Source: Anaerolineales bacterium
Lineage (GTDB): Bacteria > Chloroflexota > Anaerolineae > 4572-78 > J111
Direction: 5' to 3'
DNA length: 64,000 nt
NCBI GenBank assembly: GCA_020634935.1
Contig: JACKAT010000009.1
Span: 82,865 to 146,864 of the forward strand
Made by a program: the position numbers and the translations under genes. Every line of letters starts with the position of its first letter. Within the stretch, counting starts at the first letter, position 1. Positions 25,633-34,639 of this stretch are shown here, one piece after another. The notes beneath the pieces were generated by a model. That model made no database searches. It was not told the origin of the DNA and worked only from the letters and a program-made list of their open reading frames with translations.

Positions 25633-27243
25633 TTGTCCCAACCTGCCGATTTACTCATTCACAACGCCCGCGTCTTCACCGCCGACGCCGCTAACCCTCA
25701 CGCCGAGGCGGTCGCCGTGCGCGGCAATCAAATTGTATTTGTTGGCGCCAACTCGGCGGCCGAAGATTGGCGCGGCCCCAACACCCGCCTTATCGATGGC
25801 CAACAGGGCAGCCTGCTGCCCGGTTTCATCGACAGCCATTTCCACCTCTTGTGGGGATCGATTGAATTGGGCGACATCCAATTACAAACGGTCGATTCGC
25901 TCGATGGGCTGGCCACGGCGATCCAAGCCTATGCCCACGCTCATCCCGACTCGGTCTGGTTAGTGGGCTGGGGGCTTCAATATTCGGTTTTGCCGCCGGG
26001 CCAGTCGCTCACGCGCCATCAGCTCGATGCCATTATCGCCGACCGGCCTTTAATTGTGTTTGCGTACGACAGCCACACCGCCTGGGCCAACACGGCGGCC
26101 CTGCGCCAGGCCGGCATTCTGTCTCAAGATCGACCCGTTGGCCCCAACAGTGAGATTGTCCGCGACGTGGATGGTTCGGCTGCCGGTGAACTCCGCGAAT
26201 CGGGTGCGTTTGATTTTGTCTTGAACCTTGTCCCGCCGCCGACCGAGGCCCGGCAGCGTGAACTGCTCCAATGGGGATTGGCTCAAGCCGCCGCGCTTGG
26301 CGTTACCAGCGTTCACAACATGAACGGCGATGCCGAAGAGTTGGCCATCTATTTGGCCGCTGAGGCTGCCGGCGACTTAACCCTGCGTGTCTACTGCCCC
26401 TTTCATGTCAAGCCGGAAACCCCCATCGAAGCCTTAGCCGAAGCCATCGCCATGCGCGATGCTTGCACGAGCGAAATGGTACGCAGCAACTGCGTCAAAT
26501 TCTTTATGGATGGCGTCATCGAAACCTACACTGGCCTGCTGGTCGATGATTACGCCGGTCAGCCGGGTAATCACGGTGGGGCGCTCTTCACCGCCGACCA
26601 TTTTACCCGCATGGCCGCCGAAGCCGACCGCCTGGGCTTGCAAATCTTCGTCCATGCTGTCGGTGATGGCGCCGTCCGCCGCATTCTCGACAGCTTCGCC
26701 GCTGTCCGCCACACCAACGGCCGCCGCGACAGCCGCCATCGCATCGAGCATATCGAACTGATTCATCCCGACGACCTGCCTCGCTTTGCCGAATTGGGCG
26801 TCATCGCCTCGATGCAGCCGGCCCACGCCATGCTGACCGTCGATGACCCCGATCCCTGGCTGCGCCGCATTCCTGAGTCGCGCTGGGGCTGCGCCTTTGC
26901 CTGGCAAACTATTCGGGAAGCCGGGGCCACCCTGGCCTTTGGCAGCGATTGGCCGGTCGCTACGCCCAGCCCCTTCACCGGCCTCTACTTTGCGCTTAAC
27001 CGTCAACCGTGGGCAGCGGGCCTACCCCCTCAACGTCAATCCCTAACCGATACGTTGCGGTCCTACACCCGCGACGCCGCCTACGCCGAATTTCAAGAAC
27101 ATCGCAAAGGCCAACTGCGCCCCGGCCTGCTGGCCGATCTGGTTTTGCTATCGGCTGACATCTTTACCGTGCCGCCGGAAGCTGTCGAGCAGATAAAACC
27201 GGTGATGACCGTATGTAACGGACGCATCACCTACCAGGCGTAA
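25633..27243 (+). CDS. YtcJ-type amidohydrolase
   Basis: 536-residue metal-dependent hydrolase of the YtcJ/AepA branch. The metal site opens GFIDSHFHLLWGSIELGD; NCVKFFMDGVIETYTGLL carries the family-typical Lys and DG; FVHAVGDGAVRRIL, HRIEHIELIHPDDL and AFGSDWPVATPSPF supply remaining ligands. A TTG start is assigned because GAGGAGG lies 5 nt upstream and the protein aligns from MSQPADLLIHNARVFTAD. An ATG 5 nt earlier is in a different, non-conserved frame. Substrate unknown; family members hydrolyse cyclic amides or formamides. Monocistronic. Confidence 0.9.
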   Translation: MSQPADLLIHNARVFTADAANPHAEAVAVRGNQIVFVGANSAAEDWRGPNTRLIDGQQGSLLPGFIDSHFHLLWGSIELGDIQLQTVDSLDGLATAIQAYAHAHPDSVWLVGWGLQYSVLPPGQSLTRHQLDAIIADRPLIVFAYDSHTAWANTAALRQAGILSQDRPVGPNSEIVRDVDGSAAGELRESGAFDFVLNLVPPPTEARQRELLQWGLAQAAALGVTSVHNMNGDAEELAIYLAAEAAGDLTLRVYCPFHVKPETPIEALAEAIAMRDACTSEMVRSNCVKFFMDGVIETYTGLLVDDYAGQPGNHGGALFTADHFTRMAAEADRLGLQIFVHAVGDGAVRRILDSFAAVRHTNGRRDSRHRIEHIELIHPDDLPRFAELGVIASMQPAHAMLTVDDPDPWLRRIPESRWGCAFAWQTIREAGATLAFGSDWPVATPSPFTGLYFALNRQPWAAGLPPQRQSLTDTLRSYTRDAAYAEFQEHRKGQLRPGLLADLVLLSADIFTVPPEAVEQIKPVMTVCNGRITYQA

Positions 27244-27358
27244 AGCCCTCGGCCTGCAACGTTACGCCGCAGGAAATAGGCCGGCGCTTGCCGATAAAAA
27301 GGGGGCTGCACCTGGTCTGAAGTAATGGGTAACCATCAGAATACGATCACTTACCGGA

Positions 27359-27560
27359 GCAAAACGATAGACAACCAGGGAAGCAGTCAAAACAACCAAG
27401 GAAGCAGTTGAAACAACCGGGGAAGCAACCAAAACAACCGAGGAAGCAGTTGAAACAACCGGGGAAGCAGCCATAGACAACCAGAGAAGCAGTTGCAACA
27501 ACCGGGGAAGCAACCAGAACAACCGAGGAAGCAACTAAAACAACCGGGGGAAAATGATAA
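27359..27560. repeat. 21-bp tandem array
   Basis: Nine degenerate units of GAAGCAGTTGAAACAACCGG plus G. GAAGC recurs at 27380, 27401, 27422, 27443, 27464, 27486, 27507 and 27528, i.e. 21 bp with a single 22. ACAACC is the most conserved part. The reverse strand reads as an open Ser/Val/Leu repeat with no start signal, so I regard it as non-coding. 27561-27837 holds no gene; it contains a GCGAGAAGTACC-type palindrome fragment only. Confidence 0.85.
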
Positions 27561-27837
27561 ACAACCAGGTTTTTTGTGATTTTTACCCGGTTGTCTGTTA
27601 TTTCAGTTTAGACTCGATAGGTTTCCAAATAGTTTGAATTATTTACCTGTTCTGTTAGAACAAATGTTGAGGGAAAGTGAACGGTCAGAAACCTGTCTGA
27701 TATCACTTCGAGCGCACCAGGAGCGAGAAGTACCCCCGCATGGAGTTTGTAACCCAACGCTGCCAGGCTTTCACCATCCGCAGCATCGAAATAACGTGAA
27801 TGGCGTAAATTCTACCAACAACGTTTTAATCGTCCTA

Positions 27838-27885
27838 TCGCCCAATCTCTAATCTCCAACCTCCCATCTCCCTTCCCCTAACTTT
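27838..27885. repeat. heptamer-phased short repeat
   Basis: CCCAATC, TCTAATC, TCCAACC, TCCCATC, TCCCTTC, CCCTAAC: six successive 7-mers with pyrimidine bias. Confidence 0.65.
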
Positions 27886-27942
27886 CGATAGGCGACATTT
27901 TACGCCATAATTGATATACTATCGACCAAATTCATGTCGAAC

Positions 27943-28043
27943 AAGGTGACAGTCACTTAGACGCGATAAATCGATTTGTTTGGGCTAAACGGACATTCAT
28001 TTTCGGCAAAAAGTGACTGTCACCTTTTGAACTGCGTAACTCT
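27943..28043. repeat. family A element flanked by an 18-bp direct repeat
   Basis: The core AAGGTGACAGTCACTT / AAGTGACTGTCACCTT is followed by the right outer end AACTGCGTAACTC. ATACTATCGACCAAATTC occurs on both sides (27916-27933 and 28046-28063), either a long target duplication or slippage-derived copy. It lies 37 bp before the UbiA gene. Confidence 0.85.
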
Positions 28044-28079
28044 TAATACTATCGACCAAATTCGATTACGACCCAAAAA

Positions 28080-29045
28080 ATGACAACCAATACCCACCCA
28101 ACTGAGCAACCGACACCAACCCACATCGTTGCTCGCCTCTGGATTTACCAGGCCGAGCGCTTTCCCGTCATCGGCCACGGAGTTTTGATTGCGGCCTTTA
28201 GTTTCTCGGCGGTGAGCTATTCCAGCCTGCTGCGTGGTCACGTCGAATGGCCCCGGCTGGCGACCGTTGCCGTCGCTTTTGTTAGCGCCTTTCTCTTTTT
28301 CTTGCAGTTGCGGCTGGCCGACGAATTCAAGGATTTTGCCGAGGACGCCCGCTTCCGGCCGTATCGACCCGTTCCGCGCGGGCTGGTCTCGCTGCGGGAA
28401 TTGGGGGTGCTATGGGGCTTGACCTTGGTGGTTCAACTGGGCCTGGCGTGGTGGCTGGAGCCGGCGCTCGTGCCGCTGCTGCTGCTGGTCTGGGGCTATC
28501 TGGCCTTGATGAGTCGAGAATTCTTCGTGCGCGATTGGCTCAAAGCCCGACCCCTTACCTACCTCTGGACGCACATGCTCATCGTGCCGCTGATCGATTT
28601 ATACACCACCGCCTGCGACTGGCTGGCAGCCGGGGCCAATCTGCCCCATTGGGGCTTAGCCTGGTTTTTAGTCGTCAGTTTTTTCAATGGCGTCATCATC
28701 GAACTGGGTCGCAAAATTCGAGCGCCGCAGGATGAAGAAACCGGGGTCGAAACCTACAGTGCGCTGTGGGGACCTCGTCGGGCGGTGCTGGTTTGGTGGG
28801 GAGCCGTGCTGGTCACGGCCATCAGCGCCGGGTTCGCCGCCCATCAAATCGATTTCGCCGGGCCGGTTGGCGTTTTGCTGGTCATTCTACTCGCGCTGGC
28901 GGCCGTTGTCGCCGTCCGATTCTGGCAAAATCCGAACACAAGTCGGGCTAAAGCTATCGAAACGATGTCGGGCGTGTGGACATTATTGATGTATCTAGGA
29001 GTTGGGGCGGCGCCGTTACTGTGGCAGGTATTATTGAGAGGATAA
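28080..29045 (+). CDS. UbiA family prenyltransferase
   Basis: 321-residue polytopic membrane protein with about eight helices. The first Asp-rich motif is DEFKDFAED at 81-89, followed by RFRPYRPVPRGLVS, the UbiA basic loop. The second motif is GRKIRAPQDEETGVETYSAL, replacing the usual RDxxxDxxxG. It should transfer a prenyl group to an acceptor within the membrane. The second motif looks like a divergent lineage, not UbiA, MenA or ChlG. It heads the rightward gene set that continues with the PEP-synthase-like gene, although a toxin-antitoxin gene on the other strand intervenes. No clear ribosome-binding site. Confidence 0.85.
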   Translation: MTTNTHPTEQPTPTHIVARLWIYQAERFPVIGHGVLIAAFSFSAVSYSSLLRGHVEWPRLATVAVAFVSAFLFFLQLRLADEFKDFAEDARFRPYRPVPRGLVSLRELGVLWGLTLVVQLGLAWWLEPALVPLLLLVWGYLALMSREFFVRDWLKARPLTYLWTHMLIVPLIDLYTTACDWLAAGANLPHWGLAWFLVVSFFNGVIIELGRKIRAPQDEETGVETYSALWGPRRAVLVWWGAVLVTAISAGFAAHQIDFAGPVGVLLVILLALAAVVAVRFWQNPNTSRAKAIETMSGVWTLLMYLGVGAAPLLWQVLLRG

Positions 29046-29663
29046 ATCGGTGAGAATGCGTTGGATTTGAGACTTCAAATTCGGCAATTGTTGATCGATA
29101 ACATCCCACACCAATTCTGAGTTTATTTTGAAATAACTATGGATGAGGACATCTCGTAAGCCCGCTATCGTACGCCAGGGAATATCCGGGTATTTATCGC
29201 GCAGTTCTTTGGGCAAATTCTTGGTGGCCTCACCAATAATTTCAAACCGGCGTACGACCGCATCCTGAATTTGGTCATTTTGAAAAAAATCTTGAAGGGT
29301 TAAACCTTGCGTATACGTTTCGATTTTTTCAATACTTTCAAGGATATCTTGAAGAAAGAGGCGGCTGTCGCGTTTCATATAGATGGGGATCTCCTCATTT
29401 AGGATTTGTTCTTTCAAAAGAGGATGGATCGATGAATAATCGACTAGATCAACCGACCGGCCGAGCGCGTCTTCTAACGCCAGCTTTAGATCGATGAAGT
29501 CAAACAAATTTTTTTTCAGCGGTAATTCTACCAGAATATCGATATCACTGGTCGAGGTCAGCTCCCCTCTCACCAGCGAGCCGAAGACGCCGGCGCGAAT
29601 GGCCTGATGTTGTTCTAAAATCGGTACGATAATCGATTTGATTTCAATTAACGGTTGTGTCAT
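29031..29663 (-). CDS. fused MntA-HepT toxin-antitoxin protein
   Basis: 210 residues joining two normally separate proteins. Residues 1-95 are an MNT nucleotidyltransferase antitoxin: GSLVRGELTSTSDIDILVEL at 28-47 matches GSxxRG and SDxD. Residues 96-210 are a HepT ribonuclease: RDVLIHSYF has the R-x4-H-x-Y active motif (R170, H175, Y177). Separate MntA antitoxins AMPylate the HepT Tyr; here this could happen in cis. Residue 96 is Met, and its codon has GAGGAG 12 nt upstream, so free HepT might also be made. The start is placed at 29663; the 45 bp of open frame beyond run toward a family A repeat. The 3-prime end overlaps the UbiA gene end by 15 bp. Confidence 0.85.
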   Translation of the reverse strand: MTQPLIEIKSIIVPILEQHQAIRAGVFGSLVRGELTSTSDIDILVELPLKKNLFDFIDLKLALEDALGRSVDLVDYSSIHPLLKEQILNEEIPIYMKRDSRLFLQDILESIEKIETYTQGLTLQDFFQNDQIQDAVVRRFEIIGEATKNLPKELRDKYPDIPWRTIAGLRDVLIHSYFKINSELVWDVIDQQLPNLKSQIQRILTDLSSQ

Positions 29664-29694
29664 AACTATGTTCCAATTTAACTGCCCCATTCCA

Positions 29695-29778
29695 AAGGTG
29701 ACAGTCACTTCAACACGTTAAATCGATCTGTTTGAATTACTCAGATGCTGATTTATTGACAACAAGTGACTGTCACCT
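29695..29778. repeat. family A palindromic element (core)
   Basis: AAGGTGACAGTCACTT / AAGTGACTGTCACCT arms. The interior matches the copy at 181-264 (AAATCGATC, GATGCTGATTTAT) better than the others, defining a second subfamily. It sits between the divergent MntA-HepT and PEP-synthase-like genes. Confidence 0.85.
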
Positions 29779-29893
29779 GGGTTTTGGCGTAAGCCTTGCG
29801 TCCTCATAATAGCACATTTTTGAGTGACTGACTATGGGTTTGAGGGACAGTTTACAGAATTGATCTACTTTCAGCTAGGAGAAGCCTTCAATT

Positions 29894-32623
29894 TTGTTCA
29901 TTATTTATGCCGAACACGCTAAACCTGACTCGAAACTTGGCGGCAAGGCTCGACATCTGGCCGCACTTCAAGATACCGATATCGCTGTTCCCGCCTGGTT
30001 TGTTGTGTCGGTCGATGCCTTTACTGCTTGTTTGAGCGATACTCAACGCCGTCGTCTCTCCCAAGCTATCCACGACCCTGACCCTCTTAGCCGGTTCGAT
30101 CGCCTGACTCTGCCCGCTCATATTCGGGCTGAACTCGCACACGCTCTGGCCGATCTCTGCCCTGATGGTGCGCCGGTGGCTGTGCGCTCGTCGGCTCTCG
30201 ATGAAGACGGAACCCGCCACTCCTTCGCCGGCCAGCTCGATAGCTTTCTCAACGTCCCCCACGCGGAAGTCGCCGACAAAGTGATCGATGTCTGGCGCTC
30301 CGCCTTTAGTGATCGCGTGCTGGCCTACCGCCGGGCCAACGGTCTCAACGCCGCGCCCCAACCCCCTGCTGTCCTGATCCAGCGTATGGTCAACGCCGAT
30401 CAGTCCGGCGTCGCCTTCAGCGCCGATCCGGTCACCGGCCGGCGTGATATAGCCGTTATCAGCGCCGTCCCCGGCCTTGGCACGGCTCTTGTCTCCGGTC
30501 AAACCAATGCCGATACCTATTACGTCGATAGGCAGGGCCAAATCATCCGTCAACAGACCGCCGATGGCCGACCGTTGACCGCCGAAGATGATTCTGCGGC
30601 CATCAGTGTCACCGGCGAGGCTAACACCCTCACTCGACGCCCTACGCCCTACGCCCTATCCACCACTACTTTATCTAGCGTCCAGATTCAGACCATCGCC
30701 GCCCTCGCCCGCCGCACCGAACAGATTTTCGGCTGCCCCCAAGACATTGAGTGGGCCATCGAAAATGACCAACTCTACCTGCTGCAAGCGCGACCCATTA
30801 CTACTTTACTTGCCGAGCTATCGCCGCCTGAGGGCCAACTCAACTTATGGGACAATAGCAACATCGCCGAAAGCTACCCCGGTGTAACCACGCCGCTAAC
30901 GTTCTCCTTTGCCCGCCGGGCCTACGAGGAGGTTTATCGTCAGTTTTGCCGGATTATGGGCGTGCCGGACAGCGTTATTATCGACCATGTGATGACCTTC
31001 CGGCACATGCTCGGTTTTATTCAAGGCCGGATCTACTACAACCTGCTCAGTTGGTATCGGGTGCTGGCCTTGTTGCCCGGCTACAAACTCAACCGGCGCT
31101 TTATGGAGCAGATGATGGGCGTTAAAGAAAGCCTGCCGGATGAACTGCTGGCCGAACAGACACCCCCCAGCCGAGGCGACCGGCTGCGTGACGCCCTCTA
31201 TTTGGGCCGGACCCTGACCGGGTTGATCGCCAACTACATTCTGCTGCCGCGCCGCATCGACGCCTTTTACGACCGCTTGAACAACGCGCTTGGTTCCGAA
31301 CGGCCGGACCTGAAGCAGAAGCGCCCCGATGAACTGGTCGCCTACTACCGGAATTTGGAAAGCCAACTGCTTACCCGCTGGGACGCGCCGCTGATTAACG
31401 ATTTCTTTGCCATGATTTTCTACGGCATTCTGCGCCAATTGGCCGAGAAATGGTGCGGCGATACTCACGGTACACTCCAAAACGCCTTGTTGTCCGGCGC
31501 CGGCGGCATCGTCAGCGCCGAACCGGCCGCTCATATACGCTGTATGGCCCAACTCACTGCCGGAGATAATAAATTCATCACTCTGCTGGCTAATGGCTCG
31601 CTGGCTGAAATTTTAAGCGCGATACCCGCTCGACCTGCGTTTGAAGCGCAGTACAATGCTTACCTGGAAAAATTTGGCGATCGCTGCCTGGAAGAACTCA
31701 AGCTCGAAAGCCCGACCCTGCACGACGATCCGTTACCGCTGCTCCGGTCAGTGGGCCAGTTAGCCCGCCATTTGGAGCCGCCACCAACATCGTATCAAAA
31801 CGGCGCACACCCTTCGCCTCAAACCACCGCCTCGGATTTGGCAAATAAACAAGTTCGCGCATCTTTGTCCGGTCACCCCTGGCGTCGGCTTATTTTTAAC
31901 TGGGTCTTGCAAAACGCCCGCCGGCTCATTCGCAACCGTGAAAATCTCCGTTTCGAGCGCACTCGCCTGTTTGGTCGCGCCCGGCAGATTTTTGTCGAAC
32001 TAGGCTGTAAATTACACGCGCTCAATTTGCTGGCCGATCCACGCGATATTTTCTACCTGGAGGTCGAAGAAATCTTCGGCTTTATCAATGGCGTCGCTAC
32101 CACCACCAATTTGAACGCCTTAGCCCAACTCCGCCACACCGAATTCGAGCGCCACCAAAAAAACCCACCCCCCCCCGACCGTTTCGAAACTCGCGGCGTC
32201 GTCTCTAATTACCAATCGCCTCCGGTACAGCCCAATACAAACGCTTCCTTCCCTAATTCTCAATTTCCAACTCCCAACCCCCAATTCTCCATTCTCCATT
32301 CTCCATTCTCCATTCTTAAAGGTCTCGGTTGTTCGCCCGGCATCGTCCGGGGGCCGGTTCGCATCATCACCGATCCCAAAAATACGATTCTCCAACCCGG
32401 CGAAATCCTGGTCGCGCAGCGCACCGACCCCGGCTGGATTATCCTTTTTTCCGCCGCCGCCGGCCTCCTCGTCGAGCATGGCAGCCTGCTCTCCCATGCC
32501 GCCATCGTCTCGCGGGAAATGCGCCTGCCGGCCATCGTTTCTCTCAAAGGCGTTACTCAGTGGCTCAAAGACGGCGATCTTGTAGAATTCAACGGCAGCA
32601 CCGGAGAGGTGAGGAAATTATGA
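29894..32623 (+). CDS. PEP-synthase/rifampin-phosphotransferase-like enzyme
   Basis: 909 residues. The N-terminal ATP-grasp domain (1-300) shows LGGKARHLAALQDTDIAVPAWFVVS, VAVRSSALDEDGTRHSFAGQLDS and QDIEWAIENDQLYLLQARPI. A central helical domain (about 320-760) resembles the substrate domain of Rph-type phosphotransferases. The swivelling His domain has HGSLLSHAAIVSREMRLPAI near residue 870. It lacks the PEP-binding barrel of true PEP synthase. It should split ATP, form phospho-His and phosphorylate a small or lipid substrate. Two linkers are encoded by heptamer-phased repeats (RRPTPYALS; PNSQFPTPNPQFSILHSPF), apparently inserted. TTG start with AGGAG 12 nt upstream. First gene of a five-gene rightward operon. 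Confidence 0.82.
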   Translation: MFIIYAEHAKPDSKLGGKARHLAALQDTDIAVPAWFVVSVDAFTACLSDTQRRRLSQAIHDPDPLSRFDRLTLPAHIRAELAHALADLCPDGAPVAVRSSALDEDGTRHSFAGQLDSFLNVPHAEVADKVIDVWRSAFSDRVLAYRRANGLNAAPQPPAVLIQRMVNADQSGVAFSADPVTGRRDIAVISAVPGLGTALVSGQTNADTYYVDRQGQIIRQQTADGRPLTAEDDSAAISVTGEANTLTRRPTPYALSTTTLSSVQIQTIAALARRTEQIFGCPQDIEWAIENDQLYLLQARPITTLLAELSPPEGQLNLWDNSNIAESYPGVTTPLTFSFARRAYEEVYRQFCRIMGVPDSVIIDHVMTFRHMLGFIQGRIYYNLLSWYRVLALLPGYKLNRRFMEQMMGVKESLPDELLAEQTPPSRGDRLRDALYLGRTLTGLIANYILLPRRIDAFYDRLNNALGSERPDLKQKRPDELVAYYRNLESQLLTRWDAPLINDFFAMIFYGILRQLAEKWCGDTHGTLQNALLSGAGGIVSAEPAAHIRCMAQLTAGDNKFITLLANGSLAEILSAIPARPAFEAQYNAYLEKFGDRCLEELKLESPTLHDDPLPLLRSVGQLARHLEPPPTSYQNGAHPSPQTTASDLANKQVRASLSGHPWRRLIFNWVLQNARRLIRNRENLRFERTRLFGRARQIFVELGCKLHALNLLADPRDIFYLEVEEIFGFINGVATTTNLNALAQLRHTEFERHQKNPPPPDRFETRGVVSNYQSPPVQPNTNASFPNSQFPTPNPQFSILHSPFSILKGLGCSPGIVRGPVRIITDPKNTILQPGEILVAQRTDPGWIILFSAAAGLLVEHGSLLSHAAIVSREMRLPAIVSLKGVTQWLKDGDLVEFNGSTGEVRKL

Positions 32624-32690
32624 GGGATGAATGATGAATGATGAAGAAAAACATTTTCATCATTCATCCCTCATAATTCATAATTTAACC
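32618..32690 (+). repeat. heptamer tract forming a long hairpin
   Basis: GGGATGA, ATGATGA, ATGATGA heptamers are followed by their complement (TCATCATTCATCCCTCAT). The tract overlaps the stop of the preceding gene and fills the spacer to the DUF3419 gene. It may be a weak processing or attenuation site. Confidence 0.6.
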
Positions 32691-32691
32691 G

Positions 32692-33804
32692 ATGATTCAA
32701 ACACACAGCGAAATCACTACCAAAACCGATTTCTCGACTATCCGTTATGCCCAATGCTGGGAGGATGCCGATATTTTGCTCGAAGCGCTGGATATCCAGC
32801 CCGGCGACACCTGCCTGGCGATTGCCTCGGCCGGTGACAACGCGCTGGCGATGTTGAGCCAACATCCGGGGCGCGTCATTGCCCTCGATTTTAATCCGGC
32901 TCAGTTAGCCTGTCTGGAACTTCGTGTGGCGGCCTATCGCGAATTAAGCCACGCTGAACTGTTGGAACTCATCGGCTCGATGCCCAGCCAGCGCCGAATA
33001 GCGCTTTACCGGCGGTGTGCCAGGCATCTCTCGCCGTCCGTGCGTGATTTTTGGGATAATCATCAACCCCAAATAACATTTGGGATCGGGAACGCTGGGA
33101 AGTTTGAACGGTATTTTGCGCTCTTTCGTCAACGTCTTCTTCCCTTAATTCACAGCGCAGACTGTATTGAACAGTTGCTCGAAGATAAATCGCCAGAGCT
33201 ACGCCTGATATTTTACAACCGGCGCTGGAACACTTGGCGCTGGCAGTTGCTATTTCGACTGTTTTTCTCGCGCTGGGTCATGGGCCGGCTGGGACGCGAT
33301 CCCCGCTTTTTTGATTACGTCGAAGGCAACGTCGCTGCTCGTATTTTAGATCGAACGCGTTATGCCGCCACCACGCTTAACCCCGCCGACAATCCCTACA
33401 TGCAGTGGATCTTAACCGGCCGGCACACGACCGCGCTGCCGTGCGCCCTGCGGCCTGAAAATTTTGAAGTTATTCGGGCTAACCTCAACCGGCTCGAGTG
33501 GCGCTGCCAGTCGCTCGAAAGTTTTCTCGATTCATACGACTTACCCGGCCCTATCGATGGCTTTAATCTGAGTAATATTTTTGAATACATGTCGCCCCAG
33601 AATTATCATAACGTTTTGCTAAAATTGATGCGAGTGGCCCGACCCGGCAGTCGTCTGGCCTATTGGAATATGCTTGTCCCACGCGCTCGACCTGAGCGGC
33701 TGGCCCATCGGCTCCGCCCGCTCTCTGATTTGGCCGGTCGTCTACACCGGGCCGATAAAGCTTTCTTTTATAGTAAATTCATTGTGGAGGAAGTGGTCTC
33801 GTAG
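32692..33804 (+). CDS. DUF3419/BtaA-like SAM-dependent aminocarboxypropyl transferase
   Basis: 370 residues. IRYAQCWEDADILLEALDIQ and CLAIASAGDNALAMLSQHPGRVIALDFNPAQ form the SAM-binding core characteristic of DUF3419 and BtaA. FNLSNIFEYMSPQNY and a C-terminal Arg-rich segment complete the family. BtaA transfers the 3-amino-3-carboxypropyl group of SAM to diacylglycerol, making the homoserine head group of betaine lipids. No BtaB N-methyltransferase is present here, so the product would differ from DGTS. Genes before and after fit lipid chemistry. No clear ribosome-binding site. Confidence 0.85.
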   Translation: MIQTHSEITTKTDFSTIRYAQCWEDADILLEALDIQPGDTCLAIASAGDNALAMLSQHPGRVIALDFNPAQLACLELRVAAYRELSHAELLELIGSMPSQRRIALYRRCARHLSPSVRDFWDNHQPQITFGIGNAGKFERYFALFRQRLLPLIHSADCIEQLLEDKSPELRLIFYNRRWNTWRWQLLFRLFFSRWVMGRLGRDPRFFDYVEGNVAARILDRTRYAATTLNPADNPYMQWILTGRHTTALPCALRPENFEVIRANLNRLEWRCQSLESFLDSYDLPGPIDGFNLSNIFEYMSPQNYHNVLLKLMRVARPGSRLAYWNMLVPRARPERLAHRLRPLSDLAGRLHRADKAFFYSKFIVEEVVS

Positions 33805-33805
33805 C

Positions 33806-33860
33806 ACCTGGGACGTAGGCCGTAGAAAAATCACGTCCCACATCCCATGTCCCACGTCAA
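33806..33860. repeat. heptamer-phased palindrome
   Basis: TGGGACGT at the left faces ACGTCCCA, followed by CATCCCATGTCCCACGTC (7-nt phase). It occupies the whole spacer between the DUF3419 and kinase genes. Confidence 0.55.
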
Positions 33861-33862
33861 AA

Positions 33863-34639
33863 ATGTTCAACTGGCTTGGAATTATTCTCATTCTTATCAT
33901 CCTGACCGGCTTGCTTTCAACGCTAAGCTGGTACAAACGCACCTTCTCACCGCACCCTGAAGTGGTGCGTAAATTGCTGCATATTGGTATGGGGCTAGCG
34001 ATGCTGCCGGTTCCTTGGCTGTTCGATACAGTCTGGCCGGCGCTGGTGCTGGTTGTAATTACCGCTCCGGCATTGTTAGCGCTGCGCACAACTCGTCTTA
34101 AAAGCCATTGGGGCGCTGTCTTGAGTGGTGTTGGGCGGCGACAGTCGTTGGGGGAAATTTACTTTGTGGGCGGGGTAGCCGGGCTATTTTTTCTGACGGG
34201 AGATGATCCGCTCCGTTTTTCAATTCCTATTCTTCTCCTGGCTTTGGCCGACGCAGCGGCAGCCTTAATCGGTATTCGGTATGGACGCCGGCATTATACG
34301 ACTTTTGATGGGGACAAAACTTTAGAAGGCTCACTGGCCTTTTTGGTTACTGCTTTCTTTTGTATCCAAGGGCCGCTGCTATTATTTAGCTCTCTTCAGC
34401 CTGTCGAGACCCTATTTATCGCCCTGCTGTTAAGTCTGCTGCTGATGATGATCGAAGCCGTTGCCTGGCGCGGCTTGGATAATTTATTTATCCCCGTCGT
34501 CGGATTTTTACTGCTCGATGGCGCTATGGGGATGTCAATTGGCGAGATATTCAGCCAGCTAGCCCTAACCGTTCCCCTGGCTATTTTTACCATCCAAGTT
34601 CTCATTAATAGCACCTTTACCGTGGAGACACAACGATGA
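33863..34639 (+). CDS. diacylglycerol/polyprenol kinase family (VTE5/Dgk1-like)
   Basis: 258-residue membrane protein with about seven helices. The signature is HPEVVRKLLHIGMGLAML near the N-terminus, and LALADAAAALIGIRYGRR plus DGDKTLEGSLAFL in the middle, as in CTP-dependent phytol, dolichol and diacylglycerol kinases. It would phosphorylate a lipid alcohol using CTP. The frame is open a further 189 bp upstream, overlapping DUF3419, but conserved sequence begins at this ATG. The stop overlaps the next start as ATGA, so translation is coupled with the GNAT gene. Confidence 0.85.
   Translation: MFNWLGIILILIILTGLLSTLSWYKRTFSPHPEVVRKLLHIGMGLAMLPVPWLFDTVWPALVLVVITAPALLALRTTRLKSHWGAVLSGVGRRQSLGEIYFVGGVAGLFFLTGDDPLRFSIPILLLALADAAAALIGIRYGRRHYTTFDGDKTLEGSLAFLVTAFFCIQGPLLLFSSLQPVETLFIALLLSLLLMMIEAVAWRGLDNLFIPVVGFLLLDGAMGMSIGEIFSQLALTVPLAIFTIQVLINSTFTVETQR

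Noticed and set aside
27262..27534. Leftward open frame rich in Leu/Val/Ser across the 21-bp array
   Set aside because: It is produced by a 21-bp tandem repeat (7 codons), has no start signal and matches no known domain.
27634..27852. 72-residue rightward frame in the 27.6 kb spacer
   Set aside because: Overlaps a palindromic fragment and a heptamer tract; no ribosome-binding site and no recognisable domain.
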